Assembly (NCBI RefSeq): GCF_013364215.1
Contig: NZ_CP054923.1
Location: 5,580,001 to 5,644,000, forward strand
Reading direction: 5' to 3'
Length of the DNA stretch: 64,000 nucleotides
Origin: Verrucosispora sp. NA02020
GTDB taxonomy: Bacteria; Actinomycetota; Actinomycetes; Mycobacteriales; Micromonosporaceae
The translations under genes were made by a program, and so were the position numbers. Below are positions 1 through 8,600 of the stretch, piece after piece. The notes under the pieces were generated by a model. That model saw only the letters and a list, made by a program, of their open reading frames with translations. It made no database searches and was not told the DNA's origin. Position 1 is the stretch's first letter. Every line of letters begins with the position of its first letter.

Positions 1-1146
1 ACCGCGACTGCGCTGCTGCTTCTCGGCCGTGGCAGCGATCCCGCCACCGAGCGTGGCGTCGAGTGTCCGGGTGACCTGCCGGCACCGAGCGACCCCGATC
101 TGGTGTCCCGGGCGGCGGCGGCCAAGGCCGCGCTCGGTGACCGGGTCTTCGTGCTGGGCCACCACTACCAGCGCGACGAGGTGATCCAGTTCGCCGACGT
201 GACCGGTGACTCGTTCAAGCTGGCTCGCGAGGCCGCCGCCCGGCCGGACGCGGAGTACATCGTCTTCTGCGGCGTGCACTTCATGGCCGAGAGCGCCGAC
301 ATCCTCACCTCGAAGGCGCAGCAGGTGATCCTGCCGGACCTGGCGGCCGGCTGCTCGATGGCGGACATGGCCGCGCTGCCGCAGGTCGAGAGCGCGTGGG
401 ACGTCCTGACCGAGCTGGGCATCGCGGCCCGGACCGTCCCGGTGACCTACATGAACTCGTCGGCCGACATCAAGGGCTTCGTCGGCCGCAACGGCGGGGT
501 GGTCTGCACCTCGTCGAACGCCAAGCGGGCCCTGGAGTGGGCGTACCAGCAGGGCGAGAAGGTGCTCTTCCTGCCCGACCAGCACCTGGGCCGCAACACG
601 GCGGTGCTGGAGATGGGCTTCTCGCTGGACGACTGCGTGCTCTACGACCCGCACAAGCCGGGCGGTGGGCTGACACCCGAGCAGCTGCGCGACGCGCGGA
701 TGATCCTGTGGCGGGGGCACTGTTCGGTGCACGGCCGGTTCACCCTCGACAGCGTCAACGACGTCCGCGAGCGGGTCCCCGGCGTGAACGTGCTGGTGCA
801 CCCGGAGTGCCGGCACGAGGTGGTCAACGCGGCCGACCTGGTCGGTTCGACGGAGTACATCATCCGTACGATCGAGGCGGCTCCGGCCGGTTCGGCATGG
901 GCGGTCGGCACCGAGCTGAACCTTGTCCGCCGACTCGCGCTGGCGCACCCGGACAAGCAGATCATGTTCCTGGACAAGGCCGTCTGCTACTGCTCGACGA
1001 TGAACCGCATCGATCTGCCGCACCTGGTGTGGGCACTGGAAGAGCTGGTCGCCGGCCGGGTGGTCAACCGGATCACCGTCGACGCCGACACCGCGCACCA
1101 CGCGCGGGTGGCGCTGGACCAGATGCTCGCGCTACCCGGCGCCTGA
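1..1146 (+). CDS. nadA: Quinolinate synthase NadA, 5' end cut by window edge
   Basis: NadA condenses iminoaspartate with dihydroxyacetone phosphate to quinolinate in de novo NAD synthesis, using a [4Fe-4S] cluster. The frame is open from base 1, so the real start lies outside; an internal GTG at 103 would give 347 residues, but the upstream codons keep the same codon bias and look coding. Visible family motifs are GHHYQRDEVIQFAD, the cysteine contexts VFCGVHFMAE and WRGHCSVHGRF, and VCYCSTMN near the C-terminus, which together can supply three cluster cysteines. The stop is at 1146. No other nad gene is visible in the window; nadB and nadC often lie beside nadA in actinobacteria and may lie upstream. 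Confidence 0.95.
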   Translation, partial: TATALLLLGRGSDPATERGVECPGDLPAPSDPDLVSRAAAAKAALGDRVFVLGHHYQRDEVIQFADVTGDSFKLAREAAARPDAEYIVFCGVHFMAESADILTSKAQQVILPDLAAGCSMADMAALPQVESAWDVLTELGIAARTVPVTYMNSSADIKGFVGRNGGVVCTSSNAKRALEWAYQQGEKVLFLPDQHLGRNTAVLEMGFSLDDCVLYDPHKPGGGLTPEQLRDARMILWRGHCSVHGRFTLDSVNDVRERVPGVNVLVHPECRHEVVNAADLVGSTEYIIRTIEAAPAGSAWAVGTELNLVRRLALAHPDKQIMFLDKAVCYCSTMNRIDLPHLVWALEELVAGRVVNRITVDADTAHHARVALDQMLALPGA

Positions 1147-1357
1147 TCACTCTCGGCAACCATTGCCGCACACAAAAGTGCCGGATCACCGATAAATGCC
1201 CCCAGGGGTAGTGTGACCGGATCCATTCTCATCACAGAGGGCTATGCTGCCGGGCGGACGAGAACGCGGGCGCGTGCGTTTGGCCGCGACCGCGCCGTGG
1301 GTAGCGACCCGCGGTGACCCACATCGACACGGCAGCACGCACGCGCTGGAGGTTGCG

Positions 1358-2713
1358 TTGACCGACGACGTCCTGGTCGTACACGGAGGCACCCCGCTCG
1401 AAGGGCGGATCCGCGTGCGCGGTGCGAAGAACCTGGTTTCCAAGGCGATGGTCGCCGCCCTGCTCGGCGACAGCCCGAGCCGGTTGTTCGACGTGCCCAG
1501 GATTCGCGACGTGGAGGTGGTCCGGGGCCTGCTCGGGCTGCACGGCGTCAAGGTCACCGACGGCCTCGAGGACGGTGAGCTGGTCTTCGACCCGGCCAAC
1601 GTGGAGAGCGCCAGCACCGACCAGATCAACGTGCACGCCGGATCCAGCCGGATCCCGATCCTGTTCTGCGGGCCGCTGCTGCACCGCCTCGGGCACGCCT
1701 TCATCCCGGACCTGGGTGGCTGCCACATCGGGCCCCGGCCGATCGACTTCCACCTGCAGGCGCTGCGGGAGTTCGGCGCCACCGTCGACAAGACGCCCGA
1801 GGGGCTGCACCTCTCCGCCCCGAACGGCCTGCACGGCACCAAGTTCTCGTTGCCCTACCCGAGCGTCGGCGCGACCGAGCAGGTGCTGCTCACGGCCGTG
1901 ATGGCCGAGGGCGTCACCGAGCTGCGCAACGCCGCCGTCGAGCCGGAGATCATCGACCTGATCTGCATCCTGCAGAAGATGGGCGCGATCATCAAGGTGC
2001 ACACCGACCGGGTCATCGAGATCCAGGGTGTGCCCCGGCTGCACGGCTACACCCACCGGCCGATCCCGGACCGGATCGAGGCGGCGAGCTGGGCCGCGGC
2101 GGCCCTGGCCACCCGGGGCCACGTCGAGGTGCTCGGTGCCGAGCAGGCCGACATGATGACCTTCCTGAACGTCTTCCGCTCGGTCGGCGGCGAGTACGAG
2201 GTGACCGACGTCCGGCCGCCCAAGCTGGGGAACCCGGGCCAGGAAGGCGGCATCCGGTTCTGGCACCCGGGCGGCGAGCTGAACGCGGTGGCCCTGGAGA
2301 CCGACGTGCACCCGGGCTTCATGACCGACTGGCAGCAGCCCCTGGTGGTGGCGCTGACCCAGGCGCGGGGCCTGTCGATCGTCCACGAGACGGTCTACGA
2401 GCAGCGGCTGGGCTACACCGAGGCGCTCAACACGATGGGCGCGAACATCCAGGTCTACCGGGACTGCCTGGGCGGCACCCCCTGCCGCTTCGGCCGGCGC
2501 AACTTCAAGCACTCTGCGGTGATCGCCGGGCCGAGCAAACTGCACGCCGCCGACCTGGTCATCCCCGACCTGCGCGCCGGTTTCAGCCACCTGATCGCCG
2601 CGCTGGCCGCCGAGGGCACCTCCCGGGTGTACGGCGTCGACCTGATCAACCGGGGCTACGAGGACTTCGAGGCGAAGCTCGCCGACCTCGGCGCGCACGT
2701 CGAGCGACCCTGA
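1358..2713 (+). CDS. murA: UDP-N-acetylglucosamine 1-carboxyvinyltransferase MurA
   Basis: MurA transfers enolpyruvate from PEP to UDP-GlcNAc, the first committed step of peptidoglycan synthesis, in the cytoplasm. The 451-residue product has the N-terminal substrate motif RVRGAKN and the loop GGCHIGPRPIDFH, whose cysteine corresponds to the catalytic Cys115 of E. coli MurA. That residue is the fosfomycin target, so the enzyme should be fosfomycin-sensitive, unlike the mycobacterial Asp form. I chose the TTG at 1358 because CTGGAGG lies just upstream and the protein then begins at the family N-terminus. The open frame extends to an ATG at 1244, but those residues do not resemble MurA. A TATGCT at 1242-1247 is a possible -10 box. 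Confidence 0.95.
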   Translation: MTDDVLVVHGGTPLEGRIRVRGAKNLVSKAMVAALLGDSPSRLFDVPRIRDVEVVRGLLGLHGVKVTDGLEDGELVFDPANVESASTDQINVHAGSSRIPILFCGPLLHRLGHAFIPDLGGCHIGPRPIDFHLQALREFGATVDKTPEGLHLSAPNGLHGTKFSLPYPSVGATEQVLLTAVMAEGVTELRNAAVEPEIIDLICILQKMGAIIKVHTDRVIEIQGVPRLHGYTHRPIPDRIEAASWAAAALATRGHVEVLGAEQADMMTFLNVFRSVGGEYEVTDVRPPKLGNPGQEGGIRFWHPGGELNAVALETDVHPGFMTDWQQPLVVALTQARGLSIVHETVYEQRLGYTEALNTMGANIQVYRDCLGGTPCRFGRRNFKHSAVIAGPSKLHAADLVIPDLRAGFSHLIAALAAEGTSRVYGVDLINRGYEDFEAKLADLGAHVERP

Positions 2714-2729
2714 CCCCGACCACCTCCGT

Positions 2730-2765
2730 ACGAGCCCGGTGCACCGCGATGTGCACCGGGCTCGT
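2730..2765 (+). terminator. Hairpin terminator after murA
   Basis: A perfect 15-bp inverted repeat (ACGAGCCCGGTGCAC at 2730-2744 and its complement at 2751-2765) with a 6-nt loop begins 17 bp after the murA stop. There is no U-tract, as is common for actinobacterial intrinsic-type terminators. It ends 10 bp before the next gene's -10 box. Confidence 0.75.
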
Positions 2766-2774
2766 GGCGTTGGC

Positions 2775-2780
2775 TACCCT
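2775..2780 (+). promoter_or_regulatory. -10 box for leaderless DUF3043 gene
   Basis: TACCCT ends 6 nt before the GTG at 2787 and no ribosome-binding site is visible, so the transcript probably starts at or next to the start codon. Confidence 0.55.
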
Positions 2781-2786
2781 TGCCGC

Positions 2787-3389
2787 GTGCCGTCGCTGTT
2801 TCGTCGTAAGTCCGCCGACCTCGCCGATCCCGCCACCGAGCCGGAGACCCCGGCCGAGGAGGAGTCGGAGTCCACTCGTGCGCGTGGTTACACGCCGAGC
2901 AAGGGACGGGAGACGCCCAAACGGCCCACCACCGGCCGTCGGCCGGCGGGCGCGACCAAGGCGCTGAGCAAGGACGAGGCCAAGGCGCTGCGTCGCCAGC
3001 GACGGGCCGAGGCGTCGGCGGAGTTCCGGCGCGAGGGCGGTCCCCGTGACCGGGGGCCGGAGCGGCTGCTCGCCCGCAACGTGGTCGACTCCCGGCGTAC
3101 CGTCGGCACCTGGTTCTTCGGCGGCGCGCTGGTCGTGCTGATCGGCTCCAACCAGGCGATGCCCCCGGCGATCCGGCTCGCCTCCAACCTGCTCTGGGGC
3201 GCGCTGGCGCTCGGCGTGGTGATCGACTCCGTCCTCATCTCGCGCAAGATCAAGAAACTGGTCCGGGAGCGCTTCCCCCGCACCGAGCAGCGGATGGGCT
3301 CGCTCTACTTCTACGCGATCATGCGGTCGATCACCTTCCGCAAGCTGCGTACCCCCGAGCCCCGCGTCGCCCTCGGCGACCCGGTCTGA
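2787..3389 (+). CDS. DUF3043 membrane protein
   Basis: A 200-residue protein of the actinobacterial DUF3043 family, function unknown. Residues 1-95 are highly charged and probably disordered, beginning MPSLFRRKSADLADP and containing a Lys/Arg-rich stretch around SKDEAKALRRQRRAEAS. Two hydrophobic segments follow (about residues 107-145), and then a basic tail with the family sequence MGSLYFYAIMRSITFRKLR. The GTG at 2787 is preferred over the upstream ATG at 2739 because of the adjacent -10 box and because the preceding residues overlap the murA terminator. It is transcribed independently of murA. Confidence 0.85.
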   Translation: MPSLFRRKSADLADPATEPETPAEEESESTRARGYTPSKGRETPKRPTTGRRPAGATKALSKDEAKALRRQRRAEASAEFRREGGPRDRGPERLLARNVVDSRRTVGTWFFGGALVVLIGSNQAMPPAIRLASNLLWGALALGVVIDSVLISRKIKKLVRERFPRTEQRMGSLYFYAIMRSITFRKLRTPEPRVALGDPV

Positions 3390-3444
3390 TCGGTCGGGTC
3401 GCCGTCGCACGACGGCGACCGCTCCGGCCTTCGGCCGGCACCGG

Positions 3445-3753
3445 TCACGGCACGCCGAGCAGGCGCAGCACCGCGGCGGTGCCGGCGGCGGCGAGGACCA
3501 CCACCACGAACGGCGCACGCCGCCAGGCCAGCGCCACCCCGACCAACACCCCGGCCGGACGGGCCCAGCCGGCGAACCCGCCCGCCTCGGTCAGCGCCGC
3601 GGTGGCCGCCAGCGCCGCCAGCAGCGCCGCCGCGCCGACCGGCAGCAACTGCCGCGCCCACGCCGGCAGGTCGAGCCGGTCCCGCAGCAGCACCCCGGCG
3701 ACCCGGAAGGCGTACGTCCCGACGGCCAGCGCCACGATCGCCGCGATCAGCAC
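3445..3753 (-). CDS. azlD: AzlD-family branched-chain amino acid transport subunit
   Basis: A 102-residue protein with four predicted membrane segments, the usual AzlD size. AzlD works with AzlC as a two-component exporter (LIV-E family), as in B. subtilis azlCD and C. glutamicum brnFE, which export branched-chain amino acids and analogues. Its start overlaps the end of azlC by 7 bp, so the two are translationally coupled. Substrate is inferred from the family only. Confidence 0.88.
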   Translation of the reverse strand: MLIAAIVALAVGTYAFRVAGVLLRDRLDLPAWARQLLPVGAAALLAALAATAALTEAGGFAGWARPAGVLVGVALAWRRAPFVVVVLAAAGTAAVLRLLGVP

Positions 3754-4562
3754 GGCTCCTTCTCCCCTCGCCCGGCCGGCACCGGATCGGTCCCCGCGGC
3801 AGCCCCTGGTGGCGCAGCCCTCGGTGGCGTGATCTCCGGCGGAGTGGTTCCCGGCGCGGTCATCTCCGGTGCGTCGACCGGTGTCGGGCGTGCCCGGATG
3901 CGCCGGACGGCCAGCAGCCCCGGCCCGGCCAGCGCGAGCAGCACCGGCAGGCCGGCGGGGAGCAGCGGTGTGGTGAGTACCGCCACCAGGGCACCGGCCA
4001 GCGCCATCCGCCGGGTCTCGGGGTCACGCAGGCTGGGCAGCAGCAGGGCGATCAGGCCGGCGGGGAAGGCCGCGTCCAGTCCGAGCGCGGCCGGGTCACC
4101 GGCCACCCCGCCAGCCAGCACACCGAGCACGGTGCCGGCGTTCCAGGCCAGGAAGAGCAGCACACCGGCGAGCCAGAACGCCCGGCGACGGTCGGCAGCG
4201 GGCGGCCGGGCCAGGGTGAACGCGGTCGCCTCGTCGGTCATCAGGTGGCTGCCGAGCAGGCGGTGCCGCAGCCGACGGCCGATCGTGTCACCGAGGGTCA
4301 GCCCGAACGGCAGATGCCGGGCGTTGAGCAGCAGTCCGGCGAGGACGGCGGCGACCGGGCTGCCGGCGGCCAGCAACCCGACTGCCATGAACTGCGCGCC
4401 GCCCGCGTACACCAGCACCGACATCGTCACGGCGGCCCAGCCGGGGATCCCGGCGGCCACGGCGACCGCGCCGAACGAGGCGCCCACGGCGACCATCGCC
4501 GCCGCGATGGCGGCGACGTCCCGGAGTACGCCCGCCCCCGGCGTTCGTTCTGGCGTACGCAT
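3747..4562 (-). CDS. azlC: AzlC-family branched-chain amino acid exporter, large subunit
   Basis: A 271-residue polytopic inner-membrane protein of the AzlC/BrnF family. The typical region VAAGIPGWAAVTMSVLVYAG followed by GGAQFMAVGLLAAG is visible in the N-terminal third, and LLLNARHLPFGL is the second family signature. The C-terminal roughly 45 residues are Pro/Thr/Ala-rich (TPPEITPPRAAPPG) and look like a soluble tail that most AzlC proteins lack. The ATG at 4562 lies one base from a perfect 16-bp palindrome, so the operator probably covers its promoter. It is divergent from the XRE/cupin gene at 4629. Confidence 0.9.
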   Translation of the reverse strand: MRTPERTPGAGVLRDVAAIAAAMVAVGASFGAVAVAAGIPGWAAVTMSVLVYAGGAQFMAVGLLAAGSPVAAVLAGLLLNARHLPFGLTLGDTIGRRLRHRLLGSHLMTDEATAFTLARPPAADRRRAFWLAGVLLFLAWNAGTVLGVLAGGVAGDPAALGLDAAFPAGLIALLLPSLRDPETRRMALAGALVAVLTTPLLPAGLPVLLALAGPGLLAVRRIRARPTPVDAPEMTAPGTTPPEITPPRAAPPGAAAGTDPVPAGRGEKEPC

Positions 4563-4563
4563 G

Positions 4564-4611
4564 GTTCATCATGATGAACACGCCGCTGATGTTCGTCAAA
4601 TAGAACAGCAT
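4564..4611. promoter_or_regulatory. Divergent operator/promoter between azlC and the XRE regulator
   Basis: Two dyads lie in the 66-bp divergent gap. One is the perfect palindrome GTTCATCATGATGAAC (4564-4579). The other is TGTTC-N8-GAACA (4590-4607), which shares the GTTC/GAAC half-sites. On the minus strand TTGACG can act as -35 and the palindrome then covers the -10 of azlC. This is the expected binding region for the XRE protein, giving autoregulation and control of azlCD. Confidence 0.65.
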
Positions 4612-4628
4612 GACCGACGGAGCGAACC

Positions 4629-5189
4629 ATGGCCCCCGAACCCTCTCCCCCGTTGGCCACCATCGCCGCCGCCCTCCGCTACGAGCGGCAGCGGGTGGGC
4701 ATCTCCCTCACCGAGCTCGCCCGGCGGGCCGGCATCGCCAAGTCGACGCTGTCGCAACTGGAGTCCGGCGTCGGCAATCCCAGCGTGGAGACACTCTGGG
4801 CGCTGGGGGTGGCGCTCGACGTGCCGTTCAGTCGATTGGTCGAGCCGCCGGCCACCACGGTCCGGGTGATCCGGGCCGGGGACGGCCCCCGGATCCGCTC
4901 CGAGCACGCCGACTTCGTCGGCACGCTGTTGACCGCCGGAGCCGCCCACGCCCGTCGGGACGTGTACCTGATCGAGCTGGAGCCGGGCCGGGTGCGTACC
5001 GCCGACCCGCACACCCCGCGCAGCGTGGAACACGTGGTGGTGGGCTCCGGGCGACTGCGCTGCGGCCCCGAGCGGGACCAGGTGGAGCTCGACCCGGGCG
5101 ACTACGCGACCTTCCCCGGCGACGCCCCGCACCGCTACGAGGCACTCGCGCCCGGTACCTTCGCGGTGCTGGTGATGGAGCACCCCTGA
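4629..5189 (+). CDS. XRE-family regulator with C-terminal cupin domain
   Basis: A 186-residue transcription factor. Residues 10-66 are an XRE helix-turn-helix (SLTELARRAGIAKSTLSQLE, then GNPSVETLWALG). Residues 105-186 form a small cupin barrel (HTPRSVEHVVVGSGRLRCG and DPGDYATFPGDAPHRYEA), probably the ligand sensor. ACGGAG precedes the ATG at 4629. Divergence from azlCD and the shared palindromic operator suggest that it senses an amino acid or analogue and controls the exporter. HTH-cupin regulators beside azlCD are a recurrent arrangement. Confidence 0.9.
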   Translation: MAPEPSPPLATIAAALRYERQRVGISLTELARRAGIAKSTLSQLESGVGNPSVETLWALGVALDVPFSRLVEPPATTVRVIRAGDGPRIRSEHADFVGTLLTAGAAHARRDVYLIELEPGRVRTADPHTPRSVEHVVVGSGRLRCGPERDQVELDPGDYATFPGDAPHRYEALAPGTFAVLVMEHP

Positions 5190-5432
5190 CCCGGCACGGG
5201 TGCCGCGACGGCGAGTCGACCAAGGGTGGCGGATCGCCGGAAGTCCGACCCCACCAAAGACCTAAATGTCCTGATCAATAGGATAACGTTTGAGTTCGAC
5301 GAGGGCGCCGCAGTGGCGGTGAACGAGCCCGCGCCGCTACCCTCCATGCGCAGCCATTCAGTGCCGGCACGAGCGACTTGACCGGCCTGCGGGGGTGCCC
5401 AGCGCGACCATTTCCGACGAGGTGACATCGGC
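5190..5432. other. Intergenic region upstream of the WG-repeat gene
   Basis: No convincing gene. A relatively AT-rich patch (about 5257-5292, containing TAGGAT at 5279-5284) is a candidate promoter. TACCCT at 5338-5343 is followed after 2 nt by an ATG that opens only an 11-codon frame (5346-5381), too short to call. Confidence 0.4.
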
Positions 5433-5618
5433 GTGAGCGAGCGGACGCGAGCCGACCACCGGGGCGCGCCCGTGAGCGGGCGGACGTCGGTCCCGTGGTC
5501 AGCCGCGACGTTGCGTTCCGGTGCCGTCCCGTCCGCCAGACCGGCCCGCGACCACCGTGCCGCAGCCCACGCCGCCACCCGGCGATGTCCCGGCCGCACC
5601 GACGGGCCCGGCGGATGA
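5433..5618 (+). CDS. Possible small ORF coupled to the WG-repeat gene
   Basis: A 61-residue Arg/Ala/Pro-rich frame starting at GTG 5433 behind GACGAGGTGA. Its TGA (5616-5618) overlaps the ATG at 5615 of the giant downstream gene in an ATGA arrangement, and its third codon positions are mostly G or C. It resembles nothing I recognise. The same stretch is also open in the frame of the giant gene with similar bias, so the coding frame is uncertain. If real, it may act as a translational lead-in. Confidence 0.3.
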   Translation: MSERTRADHRGAPVSGRTSVPWSAATLRSGAVPSARPARDHRAAAHAATRRCPGRTDGPGG

Positions 5619-8600
5619 GTCGCGGCTACGCCGACCGGTGGCCCGGCCCCGCCGATCCGTCCTGGGTCGTCGAACCGACGGCCGAGTGGGAACCCCAGTT
5701 CCCGGGCCAGCGATACCCGGGTGACATCGGCCTCGACCACCAGCCGCCACCCACCCGCAGCCGGTCCAGCGCCGTCGGTCGCGCCGAGGTGCCGCCGCTG
5801 GCCCCGACCCGCCCGGACGGCACGTACGTGGGCCGGTCCTGGGACGACGAGCCGGACGGTCGGCCGGGACGGCAGGAGATCCCGGAGCCCCGACGCCACG
5901 ACGGCCCCACCAGCGCGCCGCCGTTCGACCGGTCGTTCGCCGGTACACGTCCGGAGCGCCCCGGCGCCGAGGACAGGTGGTCCGAGCGCGGACGGGACGG
6001 GATCACCTGGTCCGAGATGAGCGCCCAGGGCGCCACCGGTGCACCGCCCCGTCGTGACCAGCGCGACCCCGACCGGTACGACCCCGACCGCTACCCGCCG
6101 AGGGACCAGGACCGCCGCGACCGGTACGCCCCACCCGACCCGGACCGCCGCGACCAGCGGGAACCGGACCGCTACGCCCGACGTGACCCGGACCGGCGTG
6201 ACCCCCGGGAGGCCGACCGGTACGCCCGACGCGACCCGGACCGCCACACCCCGCCCGAGGCCGACCGCCGCGACGCGGACCGCTACGCCCGACGCGACGC
6301 GGACCGACGTGAACCGGATCGCCGCGACCCCGGCCGTGTCGGCTGGGACACCCCGGAGCGTCGCGACGCCGACTGGTACGACCGCGATCCCGACCGGCGC
6401 GAAGCGGACCGTCGCGATCCCGACCGGCGCGACCCGGACCGGCGCGACCCGGACCGGTACGCCCGACGCGACCCGGACCGCCGCGACGACCGGGACCCCG
6501 ACCGGTACGCCCGACGCGACCCGGGACGGCGCGCCCCGGACCGCCGAGACCCCGACCAGCGCGACCCGGACCGACGGGACCTCGACCGCCGCGATCTCGA
6601 CCGGCGGGACCTCGACCGGCGCGACGCGGACCGCTACGCCCGACGGGACCCGGACCGGCGCGACGACCGGGACCCGGAGCGCTTTGCCCGGCGTGGCCCG
6701 GACCGACGCGACGAGCGCGACACGGACCGCTACCCCCAGCCTCCGCGCCGATCCGAACCCGTCGGGCGCGACGGTCGCCGGGACCGGGACGTGCCGATCT
6801 CCCCTGCCGGACGCCCCGGGCCCGGTTGGGAGTCGGACGAGGACCGTCGTCGCTCGCCCGCCGCGCGTCGACCGGCCGAGGACGTCGACCGCCGGTCGAC
6901 CGGTGACACCCCGTCGCGACCCCGCTACCAGTGGAGCAGCCACCCGGGCGAGCCCTCGATCGACGACCGGCCGTCGGTCGAGCGGTACGACTACCGCGAC
7001 GACTTCAGCGAGGGCGACCCGGACAGCGCCCCGTACCCGGACGGCTACGTCGACGAGGAGCCGATCCGCACCACCCGCGACGAGTGGGAACGCCCGGCGG
7101 CCCCGGAACGGGATCCGGCGCCGGCAGGCGGCGACCTGCCGTGGCCCGCACCCGGCCCGCTGCGCCCGAGCACCGGACGGGACCACCGCGAGTACCAGCG
7201 ACCGGCGGCCTCCGAACCCGGCACCGAGCGGGACCGGCCGGACGGCCGTCGCCGCGCCGACGTCCCGGAGCCGGCCGGACCCGAACGGTTCGACGCGGAG
7301 CGTCCGGCCGCTCGACGTCCCGACCTGGACCGGCCCGTTTCCCCCGCCCCCGACGACGACGTGCTCCGGCCCGGCCGCCCGCACCTGTCGGTGGTCCCCG
7401 ACCGCCCGGTCTCCCCCGCACCGGACTCGGATCGCCCGGTGTCGCCCGCCGCCGGTCGCGCCCGGCCGGTCTCCCCCGCACCGGAGCGTGGTCGGCCCGA
7501 CGTCACCCATCGGGACCGGCCGCTCGCCGCGGTCCCGGATCGGCCCGACGACACCGACCGCGACCGGCCCGGCGGTGGCCGCCCCGACCGGGAACGTCTC
7601 GACCGCCCGGACCCGGACCGGCCCGCCGCAGCCGCCGGGCCCCGCACGCAGGCCGGGGAGACCGTCCGGCCGGCCCCGCTGCACCAGCACGAGGTACGCC
7701 CGGCCCCGCTGCACGAGCACCAGGTCCGTCCCGCTCCCCTGCACGACCAGCCGGTCGTCGCCACCCCACCCCCGACCCCGACGCCCTCGGTCGCGGCGGC
7801 ACCACCCGCCGCCGGACCGGTCCGCCCGGTCTCCGCACCGCCCACCCACGGCGCCGCACCGACGCCACCGGCCCCCGCCGCGCCGCCCCCGGTCTCCGCA
7901 CCACCGGCTCACCGACCGGTCAGCGGACCGCCGAGCCACCGACCGGTCTCCGCACCGCCCGCGCCGGCGACCGCCGGTCCGACACGCCCACCACGTGACC
8001 AGTCACCGGTCGACCGCCCACAGGGCGACCGCACTCCCGTCGAGCGCACGCCGTTCGAGCGCACGCCCGTCGACCGCACTCCCGTCGAGCAACCAGCGGC
8101 CGAGCGACCACCGGTCGAGCGGTCCGTGCCGGAGACGTCGGCGCCTCGGCCCGACGCCCGGAAGCCGACCCGGTTCCTCCCGCCGCCGGCCGAGCCGGCC
8201 GCGTACTCGCCGCCGCCGGCACCGCCCGAGAGCGGACCGGGTTGGTTCGGTGCCGCCGGTTCCGGTCCGGCGGTCACCCCCGATCGGCCCGCCCGTCACG
8301 GTTCCCCCGGGACACCGCCGGAGCCATCGTGGTTCAACGCCGGGCAGACCGAGACGGACCGGCCGGTCTCCGGACCACCGGTGCCCTCCCTGTCGACACC
8401 GACGTTCCGCTCCGATGACGACATCCCGGTCCGGCCGGTCTCCGGACCACCCACGACCCCGGTCTCCGGACCACCCGCACGGCCGGTCTCGGGACCGCCG
8501 GCACGACCGGTCTCCGCGCCCGTCTTCCCGGAGACGTCGGTGGCGTCCACTCCCTACTCGGCGGACCCGGTACCGCAGCTCGCCATCCCGCCGACCGCGC

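Noticed and set aside
5135..7939. 934-codon open frame on the minus strand
   Set aside because: It is antisense to the Asp/Arg and Pro-rich repeats of the WG gene; GC-rich periodic DNA lacks stops in several frames, and the translation is low-complexity Arg/Val/Gly with no recognisable domain.
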